DNA from: Zhongshania sp. R06B22
Lineage (GTDB): Bacteria > Pseudomonadota > Gammaproteobacteria > Pseudomonadales > Spongiibacteraceae
DNA length: 64,000 nucleotides
NCBI RefSeq assembly: GCF_040892595.1
Contig: NZ_JBFRYB010000001.1
Span: forward strand, 2,294,001 to 2,358,000
Direction: 5' to 3'
Shown: piece by piece, positions 18,121-31,428 of the stretch
How the letters are laid out: the number at the start of each line of letters is the position of its first letter
Numbering within the stretch: the stretch's first letter is position 1
The notes under the pieces: model-generated
What the model saw: only the letters and a program-made list of their open reading frames with translations
Told to the model about the DNA's origin: nothing
Database searches by the model: none
Made by a program: the position numbers and the translations under genes

Positions 18121-18397
18121 GCTGAGAATACCGACCGAAGTTTGGCGAATGCCACGGTTTACCTTGGCTTGTTTGGGCGGGTATTGGTGTCGTGGCTTTG
18201 GATTAAACAGGGACTAGGTGCCGCACGGGGGCTAGCTCAATAGGCGTTTCATGACGCCGATAAGAATTTTTTCAAAGGAAAACTGCAGGCTACGCGAACT
18301 ATATTCAATGGGAGCTGCCGAAAATTGGACCGCAGGCAGATTTGCTATGCCGCTTTGATGGCCTTCCTTACACCAAGAAAAATGATTGGTTCTGGAT
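18121..18397 (+). pseudogene. Remnant of an acyl-CoA dehydrogenase C-terminal domain
   Basis: Translating from 18121 gives a segment like the C-terminal helical region of the larger FadE-like acyl-CoA dehydrogenases: LANATVYLGLFGRVLV, then WLWIKQGLGAARGLAQ. An in-frame TAG at 18241 interrupts it. The frame resumes with DADKNFFKGKLQA, then shifts near 18298 into YIQWELPKIGPQADLLCRF and ends around DWFW near 18390. So there is one nonsense codon and one frameshift within about 280 bp, with no start or N-terminal domain upstream. It is a gene fragment left by deletion. Its position beside the acyl-CoA ligase suggests a former beta-oxidation cluster. Confidence 0.7.
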
Positions 18398-18494
18398 GTC
18401 AATCACGCTAGCGCGACTGACATCTATATACCGACATTTCAATATTGGTAGGTAAATGCCAGTCACAGTCATACCCTACTATTGAACTCAGGGT

Positions 18495-18866
18495 TTACGG
18501 TGTCGTCATATTCTCTTCGCCCCAAAATGCTTTCATGGCGACAACCTTGTTATCGTCATTAAAGGTGAACTGATCTATGACATCGATGCGCATTTCACCA
18601 TTGCCGGGGTTTAACTCAACCACAAAGGGAAACACTGCGTGATTGGCGGCGATTCTCACTGGACCGTCCAGGCGCGCAGAAATTCCGGAACTAAAAGCGA
18701 CTTCATAGAATCGTATAATAGCGTCTTTGCCACTTAGGGGTTCAGAGCCGACGGGGTCTTCAACTGTGGCATCGTCAGCATACAAGTCGGTAATAGCCGC
18801 CATATCGTGCTCAGTTAAGGCGCGCATATACTGTTCTACCATGGCTAATTTTGGATTTTTGCTCAC
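18495..18866 (-). CDS. Steroid delta-isomerase-like / SnoaL-like NTF2-fold protein
   Basis: 123 residues resembling the bacterial 3-oxo-delta5-steroid isomerase along its whole length. Tyr13 matches the catalytic Tyr16 of the Pseudomonas putida enzyme, Asp37 in VEDP the general base Asp40, and Asp98 in the DVID strand the Asp103 that stabilises the oxyanion. That conservation favours an isomerase over a generic NTF2-fold protein. No other steroid catabolic gene is visible here, so the physiological substrate is open. It is monocistronic, next to a decayed acyl-CoA dehydrogenase. Confidence 0.78.
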   Translation of the reverse strand: MSKNPKLAMVEQYMRALTEHDMAAITDLYADDATVEDPVGSEPLSGKDAIIRFYEVAFSSGISARLDGPVRIAANHAVFPFVVELNPGNGEMRIDVIDQFTFNDDNKVVAMKAFWGEENMTTP

Positions 18867-19073
18867 GTAAATTGCTCCATTTCATTCGTAAAGTTCTTAT
18901 TTAGGAAGTGTAACGCGGGAATTCGCTCAGGAATATGTCGATTTTGTTAATAAAAAACGTCTACCACAAGGCAAAACTTCTACGCGGAGACTTGCCTGAG
19001 GTTTGATTTACGCGCTGGGCCTGCATTCAGTAGGTTTGCGGTGTAATATAGTAACGTCCACCTAGACTTTGAG

Positions 19074-21230
19074 ATGCGGTATTCAATGTTAATTATAAAA
19101 CCTCTTCGCAACGGCAAATCGAATGGCGCGGTAATCCTAGCCCTACTTTTGTCTTTATTCAGTCTCTCGGTATTTGCCGAGAGCGTGCTCACGGCTCTGA
19201 AGCCAGATAAAACCCACAAAACGGCGATTCACGATATGGTGGAGCAACTGAACAGTCGCCACTACGTGAAACTGTCTTTGAATGATGACCTTTCGGCCAA
19301 ATTACTCGACGCGTTTCTGGACGACCTGGATCCTAATCGCCTATTTTTACTTGCCAGTGACATCGCCGAATTCCAGAAATATCGCAGCACATTGGATGAT
19401 GAGCTCAATAAATCTAGTGTCAGCGCGGGTTTCATTATGTTTAATCGCTACCGCGAGCGCATGGTTTCCCGGATGGAAAGCACCATAGATACCTTGCCTG
19501 CGCAGATTGCGGCAATGGATTTTAGTATCAAAGAAGATATTGAACTTGATCGCAGCAAAGCGACGTGGCCTGCCAACGAAGCAGAAGCGGACGAAGTTTG
19601 GCGCAAGCAAATTAAAAAAGGCGTCCTTGGCCTGCGACTTGCTGAGAAAGACGATGAAGGTATCATTGAGTTACTCAGCAAGCGTTTTAAAAATCAAATT
19701 AAGCGGATGACCCAGCTGGAAGCGGAAGATGCATTTCAGATTTATGTAAACGCGTTTGCCTCGCTTTATGACCCCCACACCGATTATTTTTCGCCACGTA
19801 TTTCCGAGAATTTCCAGATTAATATGAGCCTCAAGCTGGAAGGTATTGGCGCCGTTTTACAGATGGAAGACGACTACACCAAGGTGGTTCGCTTGGTGCC
19901 CGCTGGCCCGGCTGACAAACAGGGACAGCTGCAACCTGCAGATAAAATCATTGGCGTTGCCCAAGGTAAAAAGAGCGAAATGCAAGATGTCGTCGGCTGG
20001 CGTTTGGATGACGTGGTTGACTTGATACGCGGCGCGGCGGGCTCGTTTGTGCGTCTGCAAGTGATCCCAGCGATTGCCAAAAGCGACGAAGCTCGCCGTG
20101 AGATCACCATTGAACGCAACGAAGTGAAACTTGAGGATCAAAGCGCTGCGGGTGAAATGATTGAGATCATTGATAGCGACGGCGAAGCTCATCAAGTTGG
20201 TGTGATTGACGTTCCCATGTTTTATCTCGACTTCGAAGCCTATCGCGCCGGTGATACCGAGTTTCGCAGCACCACCCGCGACGTTCACCGTATTTTAGGT
20301 GAGCTGCTTAGCGAAGGTGCTGAAGGCATCATTATTGATCTTAGGGATAACGGCGGCGGCTCCTTAGCTGAAGCCAATGCGATGGTCGGATTATTTATTG
20401 AGTCGGGACCGACGGTGCAAATCCGGCAGTCGAACGCCAAGGTGATTAAGGAAGGTAAGCGTCGCAGTTCGCCCTACTACACTGGACCACTAGTGGTGTT
20501 AATCAACCGCATGAGTGCCTCGGCCTCTGAAATATTTGCCGGCGCGATACAGGATTATCAACGCGGCATAGTGGTGGGCACCCAATCGTTTGGCAAGGGC
20601 ACGGTGCAGTCTGTGAATCCGCTGAGCCACGGTCAGTTGAAACTGACTGAATCTAAGTTCTACCGCGTGTCAGGTGACAGCACTCAGAATCGAGGTGTTA
20701 TTCCCGACATTGCATTTCCGCCTTTGTATAACTTGGAGGAGATCGGTGAAAGCGTTCTCGACAACGCCCTGCACTGGGATCGGATTCGCGAGGCTCACCA
20801 CCGTTATTATTTCGACCTAAAGTCTGGAATGGCGACCTTGCAGCGCAAGCACGATAAACGCATTGCTAAAGATCCCGACTTTCAGTTTTTGCAGGAACAA
20901 ATTGCGGTGATTGAAACTATGCGCAGTAAGACGCATATGTCATTGAATATTGATCTGCGGAAAACCGAGCGTGATGCCCAGAAGGTGCATTTATTAGCGA
21001 TGGAGAATCGTCGTCGCGTTGGCAAAGGGGAAGAACCCTTAGACGCGCTTGAAGAAGACAGTGAAGACGACGTCGCTATGACCGATGAAGAATCAGAGGT
21101 GACCGTTGAAACCGAGGAAGATAGTAAGGACAAAGACAAGGAACGTGATCCGCTGTTAACTGAAGCGAGTCATATTCTGGTTGATGCCCTGCCCTACTTT
21201 TTGCCTGAGCGCTTAGCCCGGCGCCCATAG
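19074..21230 (+). CDS. prc: Tail-specific periplasmic protease Prc (Tsp)
   Basis: Degrades periplasmic proteins with exposed hydrophobic C-termini and trims cell-wall enzymes and lipoproteins. An N-terminal signal sequence ends near FAE (residue 36). A helical N-domain, a PDZ domain (about 235-330) and an S41 peptidase core follow. The Ser-Lys dyad is Ser483 in SASASEIF and Lys508 in SFGKGTV, 25 residues apart as in E. coli Prc. The C-terminal region contains a strongly acidic tract (about 660-700). At 718 residues it is near the usual length. It starts the conserved housekeeping block and converges on gorA. Confidence 0.95.
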   Translation: MRYSMLIIKPLRNGKSNGAVILALLLSLFSLSVFAESVLTALKPDKTHKTAIHDMVEQLNSRHYVKLSLNDDLSAKLLDAFLDDLDPNRLFLLASDIAEFQKYRSTLDDELNKSSVSAGFIMFNRYRERMVSRMESTIDTLPAQIAAMDFSIKEDIELDRSKATWPANEAEADEVWRKQIKKGVLGLRLAEKDDEGIIELLSKRFKNQIKRMTQLEAEDAFQIYVNAFASLYDPHTDYFSPRISENFQINMSLKLEGIGAVLQMEDDYTKVVRLVPAGPADKQGQLQPADKIIGVAQGKKSEMQDVVGWRLDDVVDLIRGAAGSFVRLQVIPAIAKSDEARREITIERNEVKLEDQSAAGEMIEIIDSDGEAHQVGVIDVPMFYLDFEAYRAGDTEFRSTTRDVHRILGELLSEGAEGIIIDLRDNGGGSLAEANAMVGLFIESGPTVQIRQSNAKVIKEGKRRSSPYYTGPLVVLINRMSASASEIFAGAIQDYQRGIVVGTQSFGKGTVQSVNPLSHGQLKLTESKFYRVSGDSTQNRGVIPDIAFPPLYNLEEIGESVLDNALHWDRIREAHHRYYFDLKSGMATLQRKHDKRIAKDPDFQFLQEQIAVIETMRSKTHMSLNIDLRKTERDAQKVHLLAMENRRRVGKGEEPLDALEEDSEDDVAMTDEESEVTVETEEDSKDKDKERDPLLTEASHILVDALPYFLPERLARRP

Positions 21231-21249
21231 GGCGGGCTAAGCCGAGTTG

Positions 21250-21272
21250 GCTAGCCGCTCTTAGCGGCTAGC
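21250..21272. terminator. Hairpin at the prc/gorA convergent junction
   Basis: Nine-bp perfect stem GCTAGCCGC / GCGGCTAGC with a five-base loop, overlapping the last codons and stop of gorA. There is no T-run on either strand, so it is a weak terminator candidate. A second GC-rich inverted repeat surrounds the prc stop codon at about 21218-21240. Confidence 0.4.
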
Positions 21273-22613
21273 GTTTCTCATGGTGACAAACTCTTCGGCA
21301 ACCGTTGGGTGAATACCAATAGTCGCATCAAAATCGGCCTTGCTGGCCCCCGCTTTAATTGCCACAGCCAAACCTTGAATAATCTCCCCTGCATCGTCAC
21401 CCATCATATGCGCGCCAACAACCTTATCACTGGCCTTATCTACTACCAGCTTTAAAAAGGTCTTGGTTTTATTGCCGCTTAGAGTGTGCTTCAAGTGGGT
21501 AAAACGCGAGGTATACACTGCGATGTCGCCGAAGCGCTCTCGGGCATCTTCTTCGTTAAAACCGACCGTGGCTAAATTTGGACTGGAGAAAATCGCAGTC
21601 GGGATAAAGTTGTAATCGAGGACGCTGTTATCACCATTAAACAAACGCTTGGCGAGGTTCATGCCTTCGGCTAGCGCGACCGGGGTTAGCTCCATGCCTC
21701 CGATGACATCGCCGACGGCGTATATAGAGGGCTCACGGGTTTGAAAGCCCTCGTCAACGGCGATATAGCCTTGGTCATTTAGACTGACCTTAGTATTCTC
21801 TAAACCAAGGCCTTCAAGCATGGGATTGCGCCCGGTAGCATATAAAACTTTGTCGGTAATCAGCGTTTCACCGCTTTCGAGTTGCAGCGCGTATTGATCG
21901 CCCCGCTCAGTGATAGCGACCACGTTTTCATTGAAGCGCAGCTTAACGCCCTTGGCTTTCATTTCTTCAGCCAACTCTTGGCGGATCTCCGTATCGAAAC
22001 CCCGCAGAAATAAATCACGGCGATAAATCTGCTCAACTTCTACCCCTAAACCGTGCAGTATTCCTGCAAACTCGGTGGCAATGTAGCCGCCGCCGACCAC
22101 GACAGCGTGTTTGGGTAACGTGTCTAAATAGAATAGTTCATTGGAGCTAATCGCGAATTCGCGGCCCGGAATATCGGGAATAAACGGCCAGCCGCCAACT
22201 GCAATAAGAATATTTTTTGCGGTGAACCTCACGCCCTCAACTTCTACCGTATTAGCGTCTAAGATTTTGGCGTGACCATTGATTAATTCAACGCCGGCGT
22301 TGCTTAGCAGATTGCCGTAAATGCCATTGAGGCGCTCGATTTCCCTGGTTTTATTATCCCGCAGACGTGGCCAATCCAGTTTTTCTACGACGCTATCCCA
22401 ACCAAAGCCTTTGGCATCGCTAAAATCTTCACGATAATGCGCAGCGTAGCTGAATAATTTTTTTGGTACACACCCTACGTTGACACAGGTGCCGCCTAAA
22501 TACCGCGACTCAGCTATGGCGACTTTGGCGCCAAACCCTGCCGATATCCTAGCAGCGCGGACCCCACCAGAACCCGCTCCGATAACAAATAGATCGTAAA
22601 TGGTCTCGCTCAC
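21261..22613 (-). CDS. gorA: Glutathione-disulfide reductase
   Basis: Reduces oxidised glutathione with NADPH, a homodimeric cytoplasmic FAD enzyme. Visible are the FAD-binding GAGSGG at 12-17, the redox-active disulfide CVNVGC (Cys43/Cys48), the NADPH-binding GGGYIATEF segment near 174, and the C-terminal His435-Pro with Glu440 that activates the thiol across the dimer. At 450 residues it is full length. It lies 37 bp downstream of cysG on the same strand and may share its transcript. Confidence 0.96.
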   Translation of the reverse strand: MSETIYDLFVIGAGSGGVRAARISAGFGAKVAIAESRYLGGTCVNVGCVPKKLFSYAAHYREDFSDAKGFGWDSVVEKLDWPRLRDNKTREIERLNGIYGNLLSNAGVELINGHAKILDANTVEVEGVRFTAKNILIAVGGWPFIPDIPGREFAISSNELFYLDTLPKHAVVVGGGYIATEFAGILHGLGVEVEQIYRRDLFLRGFDTEIRQELAEEMKAKGVKLRFNENVVAITERGDQYALQLESGETLITDKVLYATGRNPMLEGLGLENTKVSLNDQGYIAVDEGFQTREPSIYAVGDVIGGMELTPVALAEGMNLAKRLFNGDNSVLDYNFIPTAIFSSPNLATVGFNEEDARERFGDIAVYTSRFTHLKHTLSGNKTKTFLKLVVDKASDKVVGAHMMGDDAGEIIQGLAVAIKAGASKADFDATIGIHPTVAEEFVTMRNASR

Positions 22614-22650
22614 GCCGACTCCTTGTACATTAATGTCTAACTAAAATGTT

Positions 22651-24054
22651 TTATATGTCAGCTTTGGCCAAGTCGTATTTCTCGTACCAGGCCAGTTTTT
22701 CTCGCAATTTAACCACCTCGCCAACAATAATTAAGGTCGGTGCCCGCACAGTTTCATGCTTTAACTTTTCGACCATGGTTGCCAGCGTAGCCACCACCAC
22801 TTTTTGATCTGAGGTGGTGCCCTGCTGAACAAGTGCAATTGGGGTGTCTGCTGGGCGACCAAATTCGATTAGTTTTTCGCAAATACTGGGCAGGCCAATC
22901 AATCCCATATAAAACACTACGGTTTGTGCTGGTTTTGCTAATTCTTGCCACGGTAAATTAATGCTGTTGTCTTTTAGATGACCAGTAACAAAGCGCACTG
23001 ACTGGGCATAGTCACGGTGAGTAAGAGGTATACCCGCGTAACTCGCACATCCCGCTGCGGCGGTTATGCCCGGCACAACCTGAAACGGGATTTTGTGCTG
23101 AGCCAGCTCCTCTATTTCCTCGCCGCCGCGACCGAATATAAAGGGGTCGCCACCTTTTAGCCGGGCGACTTTTTTGCCCTCTCTCGCGTACTTCACGAGC
23201 AGGCTATTAATATCTTGTTGAGGAACAGCGTGGTCTGAGCGCGCCTTGCCGACATAGACCCGCTCTGCGTCTTTACGACACATATCCACAATCGCGGGGG
23301 CAACCAGACGGTCGTATAAAACCACGTCTGCGCGTTGCAGTAAGCGCAACGCCTTAAATGTCATTAGGTCTGGATCGCCAGGTCCGGCACCAATTAAATA
23401 GACTTCGCCGCCATTGTCGATACTGCCATTTTTAATGGCATCTCCCAGCATGGTTGCTGCGGCTTTATCGTTGCCGGCAAATACCATTTCTGCCACGGGC
23501 CCCTGCAGGGCTTTCTCCCAGAAATGGCGACGGTCTTCAATGTCTTCAAAACGTTCTTTTACAGCATCGCGGAACTGGCTAGCTAAATTACCTAAGCGGC
23601 CGTATGCCGCTGGGATACTGGCCTCTAAGCGCGAGCGCATCATGCGCGCAAGGACGGGGCTTTTGCCGCCGCTGCTTATGGCAATAATCAGGGGGGAACG
23701 GTCGATAATTGCCGGTAAAATAACACTACACAGCGCTGGGTCATCAACCACATTGACAGGTATATGCCGCTGGTGACAGGCAGCCGAGACGCGACTATTG
23801 AGAGCTTGGTCGTCGGTTGCGGCGATAACCAAAAACACATTGTCTAGTAGATGGTCGCCGTAATCTCCGCGAATACATTCGCCGCCGGCATTCAAAACCA
23901 ATGACGACAACTCCGGCAAGATTTCGTGGGAAACCAAACGCACTTGGGCGCCCGCCTTGCAGAGCAAGCGAGATTTACGTAAAGCAACCTGACCACCGCC
24001 AATTAACAAACACGGTTTGTTGCGAAGGTCAGTGAATAGTGGAAGAAAATCCAT
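22651..24054 (-). CDS. cysG: Siroheme synthase CysG (multifunctional)
   Basis: Makes siroheme from uroporphyrinogen III, for sulfite/nitrite reductases. The N-terminal half (1-215) is the NAD-dependent precorrin-2 dehydrogenase/ferrochelatase, with GGGQVALRK near residue 20 and an [11 protein letters not shown] segment near 125-135. The C-terminal half is the SAM-dependent uroporphyrinogen methyltransferase ([11 protein letters not shown] near 218, then DRLVAP). I start at ATG 24054, giving MDFLPLF as in other CysG proteins; an upstream in-frame ATG at 24072 would overlap serS. The gene begins four bases after the serS stop. Confidence 0.95.
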   Translation of the reverse strand: MDFLPLFTDLRNKPCLLIGGGQVALRKSRLLCKAGAQVRLVSHEILPELSSLVLNAGGECIRGDYGDHLLDNVFLVIAATDDQALNSRVSAACHQRHIPVNVVDDPALCSVILPAIIDRSPLIIAISSGGKSPVLARMMRSRLEASIPAAYGRLGNLASQFRDAVKERFEDIEDRRHFWEKALQGPVAEMVFAGNDKAAATMLGDAIKNGSIDNGGEVYLIGAGPGDPDLMTFKALRLLQRADVVLYDRLVAPAIVDMCRKDAERVYVGKARSDHAVPQQDINSLLVKYAREGKKVARLKGGDPFIFGRGGEEIEELAQHKIPFQVVPGITAAAGCASYAGIPLTHRDYAQSVRFVTGHLKDNSINLPWQELAKPAQTVVFYMGLIGLPSICEKLIEFGRPADTPIALVQQGTTSDQKVVVATLATMVEKLKHETVRAPTLIIVGEVVKLREKLAWYEKYDLAKADI

Positions 24055-24058
24055 TCGT

Positions 24059-25363
<1,305 letters not shown>

Positions 25364-25400
25364 TTAAATAAATCTCCAACTATCTGTATTTAATACTATT

Positions 25401-25775
25401 TTATATTCTTGCCAATCCCATCCCCAACCAGCAGCCAATAACGCAGGTGGCCAGTGTTGCGGACATATACAGCATTGCCATGGCGATTTTACCCGCCTCA
25501 AGCATTGCTACCGACTCTAATGAGAAGGTTGAAAAGGTTGTAAACGCACCCAGAAAGCCCACTATCAGCACGTAGCGCCAATCAGCGTGCAGCGCCGACT
25601 TCTCGGTGATGACAACATAGAGCGCGCCGATAGTGAACGAGCCGACAATATTGATTGCAAATGTACCCAAAGGCCAGTGAACCTGCGCCAAATAAATATT
25701 CACCGCGCGACCGATGCCGTAACGGCTTAATGCACCAAAGGCGCCGCCTATGGCAATTAGAAGATACACTTGCAC
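25401..25775 (-). CDS. crcB: Fluoride channel CrcB/Fluc
   Basis: Dimeric inner-membrane channel that lets cytoplasmic fluoride out. The 124-residue protein has four hydrophobic helices and the family motifs GGAFGALSRY near residues 10-19, FAINIVGSF near 39-47, and GFLGAFTTFSTFS near 73-85, which lines the pore with Phe residues. The gene is 45 bp downstream of rarA and 37 bp upstream of serS. The upstream gap is too short for a fluoride riboswitch, so expression probably follows the operon. Confidence 0.95.
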   Translation of the reverse strand: MQVYLLIAIGGAFGALSRYGIGRAVNIYLAQVHWPLGTFAINIVGSFTIGALYVVITEKSALHADWRYVLIVGFLGAFTTFSTFSLESVAMLEAGKIAMAMLYMSATLATCVIGCWLGMGLARI

Positions 25776-25820
25776 GAATTTAGTCTCCGATTTGAGGTGC
25801 TCTATTCTACCGCATTCGGC

Positions 25821-27122
25821 TCAACGATAGCGTGTGTGCGGCGATGCCGCATCTCGTTCTCGTAAATAGCGCATTTTTTCTGCGATTTTTTTCTCCAAAC
25901 CGCGTTCAACCGGCTGATAGTAGACCGTGTCTTTAATCTCTTCTGGCAGGTAGTTTTCACCGGCGGCGTAGGCATCAACTTCGTCGTGGGCATAGCGATA
26001 GCCGTCGCCGAAGCCCTGTTTCTTCATCATGCCCGTTGGCGCATTGCGCAAATGCATGGGAACGCCATAACTTGGCATGGCGGCAATATCGCGGCGAATC
26101 GCATTGTAGGCGGTGTATACCGCATTACTTTTGGGTGCGGACGCTAGGTAGCAGACGGCCTGCGCCATGGCCAACTCGCCCTCGGGGCTACCCAAGCGCT
26201 CTTGGGCATCCCAAGCGTCTAAACAGATTCGCAGTGCCCTCGGGTCGGCATTGCCAATATCTTCACTTGCCATACGAACCAAACGTCTTGCGATGTACAA
26301 GGGCTCGCAGCCGCCGTCCAGCATGCGCGCAAACCAATATAGAGCGCCGTCAGCTGAGCTGCCGCGCACGGCCTTATGCAGGGCTGAAATTTGCTCATAA
26401 AAGAGATCTCCACCCTTATCAAAACGGCGCGGCTGGCCGTTGAGCACTTGAGCAATTACCTCTTCGCTGAGGGTTTTACCCTCACTCCGGCTTCTTACCA
26501 TATCGCCAGCGAGTTCAATAAGATTTAAAGCCCGCCGTGCATCACCATCGGCATGGGCGGCTATCAGCGCGATTTGGGCGGGATCTATATCCCAGCCCTC
26601 GCGTTCAGCGGCGTGTTTAACGATGTTAACTAGGGCATCGTCGGTCAGGGCGTTTAGCTGATAAACCCGCGCTCGGGATAACAATGCATTATTGATTTCA
26701 AAGGATGGATTCTCAGTAGTAGCACCAACAAAAATCACGGTGCCATCTTCAACGTAGGGCAAGAAAGCATCTTGTTGGGCTTTATTAAAGCGATGTACTT
26801 CGTCGATAAATAATATCGTTCTACGCTTAAAAAACTGCTGCTTTTTGGCTTCTTCCACGGCTATGCGGATATCTTTTACGCCCGCTAAAACCGCAGAGAT
26901 ACTGATAAAATGGGCATCACAGAGCTGGGCTATCAATTGCGCTAAGGTGGTTTTACCCACGCCCGGTGGGCCCCAAAATATCATCGAATGAAGCTGGCCC
27001 GAGTCCAGCGCCCTGCGCAGTGGTTTATCCTCAGCCAATAGGTGCTCTTGGCCAAGATAGAATTCCAGTGTCTGCGGCCGCATCCTTGCGGCCAGTGGCA
27101 TGGCTGCTTGGGTGTCGCTCAA
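25821..27122 (-). CDS. rarA: Replication-associated recombination protein RarA (MgsA), AAA ATPase
   Basis: Clamp-loader-like AAA+ ATPase acting at stalled replication forks. It has Walker [13 protein letters not shown] near residues 51-62, Walker [11 protein letters not shown] near 98-107, and the family C-terminal MgsA oligomerisation region ([20 protein letters not shown] near 272-291). At 433 residues it is full length. Its ATG overlaps the lolA stop (ATGA at 27119-27122), so the two are translationally coupled. Confidence 0.95.
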   Translation of the reverse strand: MSDTQAAMPLAARMRPQTLEFYLGQEHLLAEDKPLRRALDSGQLHSMIFWGPPGVGKTTLAQLIAQLCDAHFISISAVLAGVKDIRIAVEEAKKQQFFKRRTILFIDEVHRFNKAQQDAFLPYVEDGTVIFVGATTENPSFEINNALLSRARVYQLNALTDDALVNIVKHAAEREGWDIDPAQIALIAAHADGDARRALNLIELAGDMVRSRSEGKTLSEEVIAQVLNGQPRRFDKGGDLFYEQISALHKAVRGSSADGALYWFARMLDGGCEPLYIARRLVRMASEDIGNADPRALRICLDAWDAQERLGSPEGELAMAQAVCYLASAPKSNAVYTAYNAIRRDIAAMPSYGVPMHLRNAPTGMMKKQGFGDGYRYAHDEVDAYAAGENYLPEEIKDTVYYQPVERGLEKKIAEKMRYLRERDAASPHTRYR

Positions 27123-27721
27123 GGCTGGCGCGCCTCAGATTCATTGAATTCGAAGGTTTTAGGGTCAAATTTAAGGTTATATTTTGCTTCGACGAAATCA
27201 ATCTGGGTGGTTTGCTCTAGGGTATCAAGCAAGCGCATTCCGGTCAGCTTGCCCATATTGAATACGAGTCGCATTTCCGAAAAAGCGCCCTGCTGCTTTG
27301 GAATTAGCACAAATTCACGAGTGCTAGCTGATTTAATGACCCTGACGTCATAGTCCGCCGCAAGTTGATCAATAGATGCGCCAATAATCATTGCCGGCGT
27401 TTGCGACATTTGAGAATCAAAGGGATCAGTATTCAGCTGTTCAAGGTCAGCGTCATAGCGCCACACGGTTTCGCCATTACTTACTAGCAGATAACGAAAC
27501 GGTTCCAGGCTTTCCCAACGGAGTTTGTTTGGCCGGTTTAAGGCAATTGTGCCCTTGCTTTCCTGCAGTAATTCGCCACTTACGTCGCGAACTTGCTGCA
27601 CGAACTTGGCCTTCAGACTCTGGGCGCCAGAAAGGTGCAGATGCAGCTGGGCGACATCGCCTTCTGCAAAGGCGGGATGCTGCAGTAAAGACAAAAACAA
27701 AAACACAAATAGTTGACGCAT
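27119..27721 (-). CDS. lolA: Outer-membrane lipoprotein carrier protein LolA
   Basis: Periplasmic chaperone that ferries lipoproteins from the LolCDE complex to LolB. Starting at ATG 27721 gives a classical signal peptide, MRQLFVFLFLSLLQHPAFA, and a 200-residue precursor of normal length. An open frame continues 49 codons upstream, but that region lacks the signal and overlaps the ftsK gap, so I reject the longer start. The beta-sheet core with Trp/Arg pairs is seen in KLRWESLEPF and TVWRYDADLEQ. It sits between ftsK and rarA, its usual place in gammaproteobacteria. Confidence 0.93.
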   Translation of the reverse strand: MRQLFVFLFLSLLQHPAFAEGDVAQLHLHLSGAQSLKAKFVQQVRDVSGELLQESKGTIALNRPNKLRWESLEPFRYLLVSNGETVWRYDADLEQLNTDPFDSQMSQTPAMIIGASIDQLAADYDVRVIKSASTREFVLIPKQQGAFSEMRLVFNMGKLTGMRLLDTLEQTTQIDFVEAKYNLKFDPKTFEFNESEARQP

Positions 27722-27870
27722 AAAGCCCTTTGGACCCGCCAAAATTCTACTCATTGAAGAGGAGAATGTGCAGCTAATAAGTTGGTTTGTCGCTATAAAT
27801 AAGCGATTGAGCGCTCTGGTGCCGGTGTCAGAGGGCCAAGTAACAGTTGTGTCTCGCATAGTTTTCACTT

Positions 27871-30192
27871 CTAGTCGCGTGGAGGTGGCGCCAGTACTTC
27901 TCGACTTCCGTTGCTGGCCATCTCAGTTACGACACCGGCGACTTCCATTGTTTCAATTAATCGTGCCGCGCGATTATATCCAATGCGTAATTTACGCTGA
28001 ACGGCAGAAATTGACGCCCGCCGACTTTGGGTTACGTATTGAACGGCTTCGTCATAGAGCGCGTCACCTTCACCGTCATCGCTACCTTCGGCAGGCATTC
28101 CCGGCATGGCATCGGTGGTACTGCCCTCTTCTAGCAGACCATCGATATACTGCGGTTCACCGCGACGCTTCCAGTCCGCGACTACTCTATGCACTTCTTC
28201 ATCGGACACAAAGGCGCCGTGGACTCGAATCGGGATACCCGCCCCTGGGGGCAAGTACAACATGTCGCCGTGCCCTAAAAGCTGTTCCGCGCCGCCTTGA
28301 TCCAAAATGGTTCGGGAGTCGATTTTAGAAGACACTTGAAAACCGATACGCGTTGGCACATTGGCCTTGATCAAACCGGTGATAACATCCACTGAAGGCC
28401 GCTGCGTAGCGAGTAGTAAATGAATACCTGCTGCTCGCGCTTTTTGCGCGATACGGGCAATTAATTCTTCGACCTTCTTACCGACGATCATCATCATGTC
28501 GGCAAACTCGTCGATCACCACCACGATCGATGGCAACACGACTAAATCGGGGGCCTGCGCCTCTTCCAAGCCAGCCTGATAATGGTCTTCTGGCTTCCAC
28601 AATGGATCTTTAATCGGCTCTCCAGCGAGAATGGCGTCTTTGATCTTGCGATTAAACCCTGCCAGATTACGAACGCCCATCTTAGACATTAACTTATAGC
28701 GACGCTCCATCTCAGCCACACACCAGCGCAGGCCATTGGCGGCATCTTTCATGTCGGTAATAACTGGCGTCAATAAGTGCGGAATACCGTCGTATACCGA
28801 TAATTCCAGCATCTTGGGGTCGACCAGCATCAAGCGTACTTCTTCCGGTGTCGATTTGTATAAGAGGCTTATCAACATTGCATTTACGCCAACGGACTTA
28901 CCTGAACCGGTGGTGCCCGCTACGAGCAAATGAGGCATTTTGCCGAGGTCGGCGCATACCGGTTCGCCGGAAATGTCATGCCCGAGGGCAAGCGTTAGCG
29001 GCGACTTGCTGGCTTCAAATACTTGGGATGCCAGCACATCATGAAAGTTAACGATCTCGCGATCTTCGTTGGGGATTTCTATGCCCACATAGGGTTTGCC
29101 GGGAATAACCTCGACCACCCGAACGCTTACCACGGCGAGGGAGCGGGCTAAATCTTTTACCAAATTCGAAATTTTGCTAACTTTTACGCCGGCGTCAGGC
29201 TCTAGTTCAAAGCGGGTGATCACAGGGCCAGGGAACACTGCAATGACTTTTGCGGACACACCAAAATCTAGTAACTTGATTTCAAGTAGACGCGACATCG
29301 CTTCCAGGGTTTCCGGTGAAAAACCGCGCTCTGGATTATGAACAGCTCTATCTAAGAGATTTAACGATGGCAAGGTGCCGGTTACCGGCCCGTCGAATAA
29401 GGATGTTTGGCGCTCTTTCTCTGGGCGCGAGGACTTTGCGACGGGTTTTGGCGGCGGCGCAATTTGTGGTGGAATACGCGTCTTCTGAATTTCAGTTTTG
29501 GTCGTAAACGCTTCATGACGCGCCTTGCTTGCGGTGGCAGCTTTTTTACGTTCTGCCCGGGCTTGGCGATAGCGATAAACGGCATCAGTGGCTTGCTGGT
29601 ATAGACGCAAGGTTGAGGCGCCAAGGGAGTCCATCAATTTTATCCATGACAGATCGGTGAACACCGTTAAGCCAAACAGTAAAATAGCAATCAATAGTAG
29701 GCGACTGCCAAATTCGTTAAAAGACGCTAAAGTTGCGTGCCCTACTGCGTCCCCCAGCACGCCGCCAGCACCAAATGGTAGGCCGCTATTGCCGTAATCG
29801 CCATTTGCTGCCAGTCCGGTGCTAGATATCATGACTAGCACTAAACCAATAACACGCAAAGAAAAAACCAGGGAATCAAAGTCGGCTGGACGATAGCGCG
29901 ACTTAAATAAACGCCAGGCCCGAAACGCCAACATACTGGGAAAGAGGTAGGCCATGAAGCCAAATAAGGCAAAGAATACATCGGCCAGCCACGCACCCAC
30001 GGGGCCGCCGGCGTTCATCACTCCATCACCATTGCCGGTTCTAGACCAGCCAGGGTCATTGCCGCTGTAAGTCAGTAGAGACACGAATATATAAATGCAC
30101 ACCGCGACGAAGCCAATTAAAAGGCCTTCACGGAGGCGCAAATGCAAGACTTCGCGGTTATCTGGTGCTAATTTTGTTGTCGGTTTAGGCAA
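27871..30192 (-). CDS. ftsK: DNA translocase FtsK
   Basis: Couples septum formation to chromosome-dimer resolution by pumping DNA and activating XerCD. The N-terminal domain (to about residue 190) has four membrane helices. A short charged linker follows, then the alpha/beta motor with Walker [12 protein letters not shown] near 428-438 and Walker B-like [11 protein letters not shown], then the C-terminal winged-helix gamma domain ([19 protein letters not shown] near 732-750) that reads KOPS sites. At 773 residues it is a short-linker FtsK like that of Pseudomonas, much shorter than the E. coli protein. Divergent from trxB. Confidence 0.96.
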   Translation of the reverse strand: MPKPTTKLAPDNREVLHLRLREGLLIGFVAVCIYIFVSLLTYSGNDPGWSRTGNGDGVMNAGGPVGAWLADVFFALFGFMAYLFPSMLAFRAWRLFKSRYRPADFDSLVFSLRVIGLVLVMISSTGLAANGDYGNSGLPFGAGGVLGDAVGHATLASFNEFGSRLLLIAILLFGLTVFTDLSWIKLMDSLGASTLRLYQQATDAVYRYRQARAERKKAATASKARHEAFTTKTEIQKTRIPPQIAPPPKPVAKSSRPEKERQTSLFDGPVTGTLPSLNLLDRAVHNPERGFSPETLEAMSRLLEIKLLDFGVSAKVIAVFPGPVITRFELEPDAGVKVSKISNLVKDLARSLAVVSVRVVEVIPGKPYVGIEIPNEDREIVNFHDVLASQVFEASKSPLTLALGHDISGEPVCADLGKMPHLLVAGTTGSGKSVGVNAMLISLLYKSTPEEVRLMLVDPKMLELSVYDGIPHLLTPVITDMKDAANGLRWCVAEMERRYKLMSKMGVRNLAGFNRKIKDAILAGEPIKDPLWKPEDHYQAGLEEAQAPDLVVLPSIVVVIDEFADMMMIVGKKVEELIARIAQKARAAGIHLLLATQRPSVDVITGLIKANVPTRIGFQVSSKIDSRTILDQGGAEQLLGHGDMLYLPPGAGIPIRVHGAFVSDEEVHRVVADWKRRGEPQYIDGLLEEGSTTDAMPGMPAEGSDDGEGDALYDEAVQYVTQSRRASISAVQRKLRIGYNRAARLIETMEVAGVVTEMASNGSREVLAPPPRD

Positions 30193-30362
30193 AAGAAAAC
30201 AATTTCCTAGTTACTTCTAGCTTAAACGGTCATTGACACATTCTATGATGCCGTTGCGAGAAAGGGTGGTATGTTAATGACACTAAGCATGAGCCTATTG
30301 AAAATACCAAATCGGGCCCAATATTAGCACTATGTCTGGGTATTTGTCGCCGCGAAGACATT

Positions 30363-31410
<1,048 letters not shown>

Positions 31411-31428
31411 GACCTAGCGGCTTATCTA

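Noticed and set aside
25776..25820. Possible fluoride riboswitch before crcB
   Set aside because: Only 45 bp separate rarA and crcB, too short for the aptamer, and the genes run as an operon.
27722..27868. Upstream extension of lolA by 49 codons
   Set aside because: It would bury the signal peptide; the ATG at 27721 gives a normal LolA precursor.
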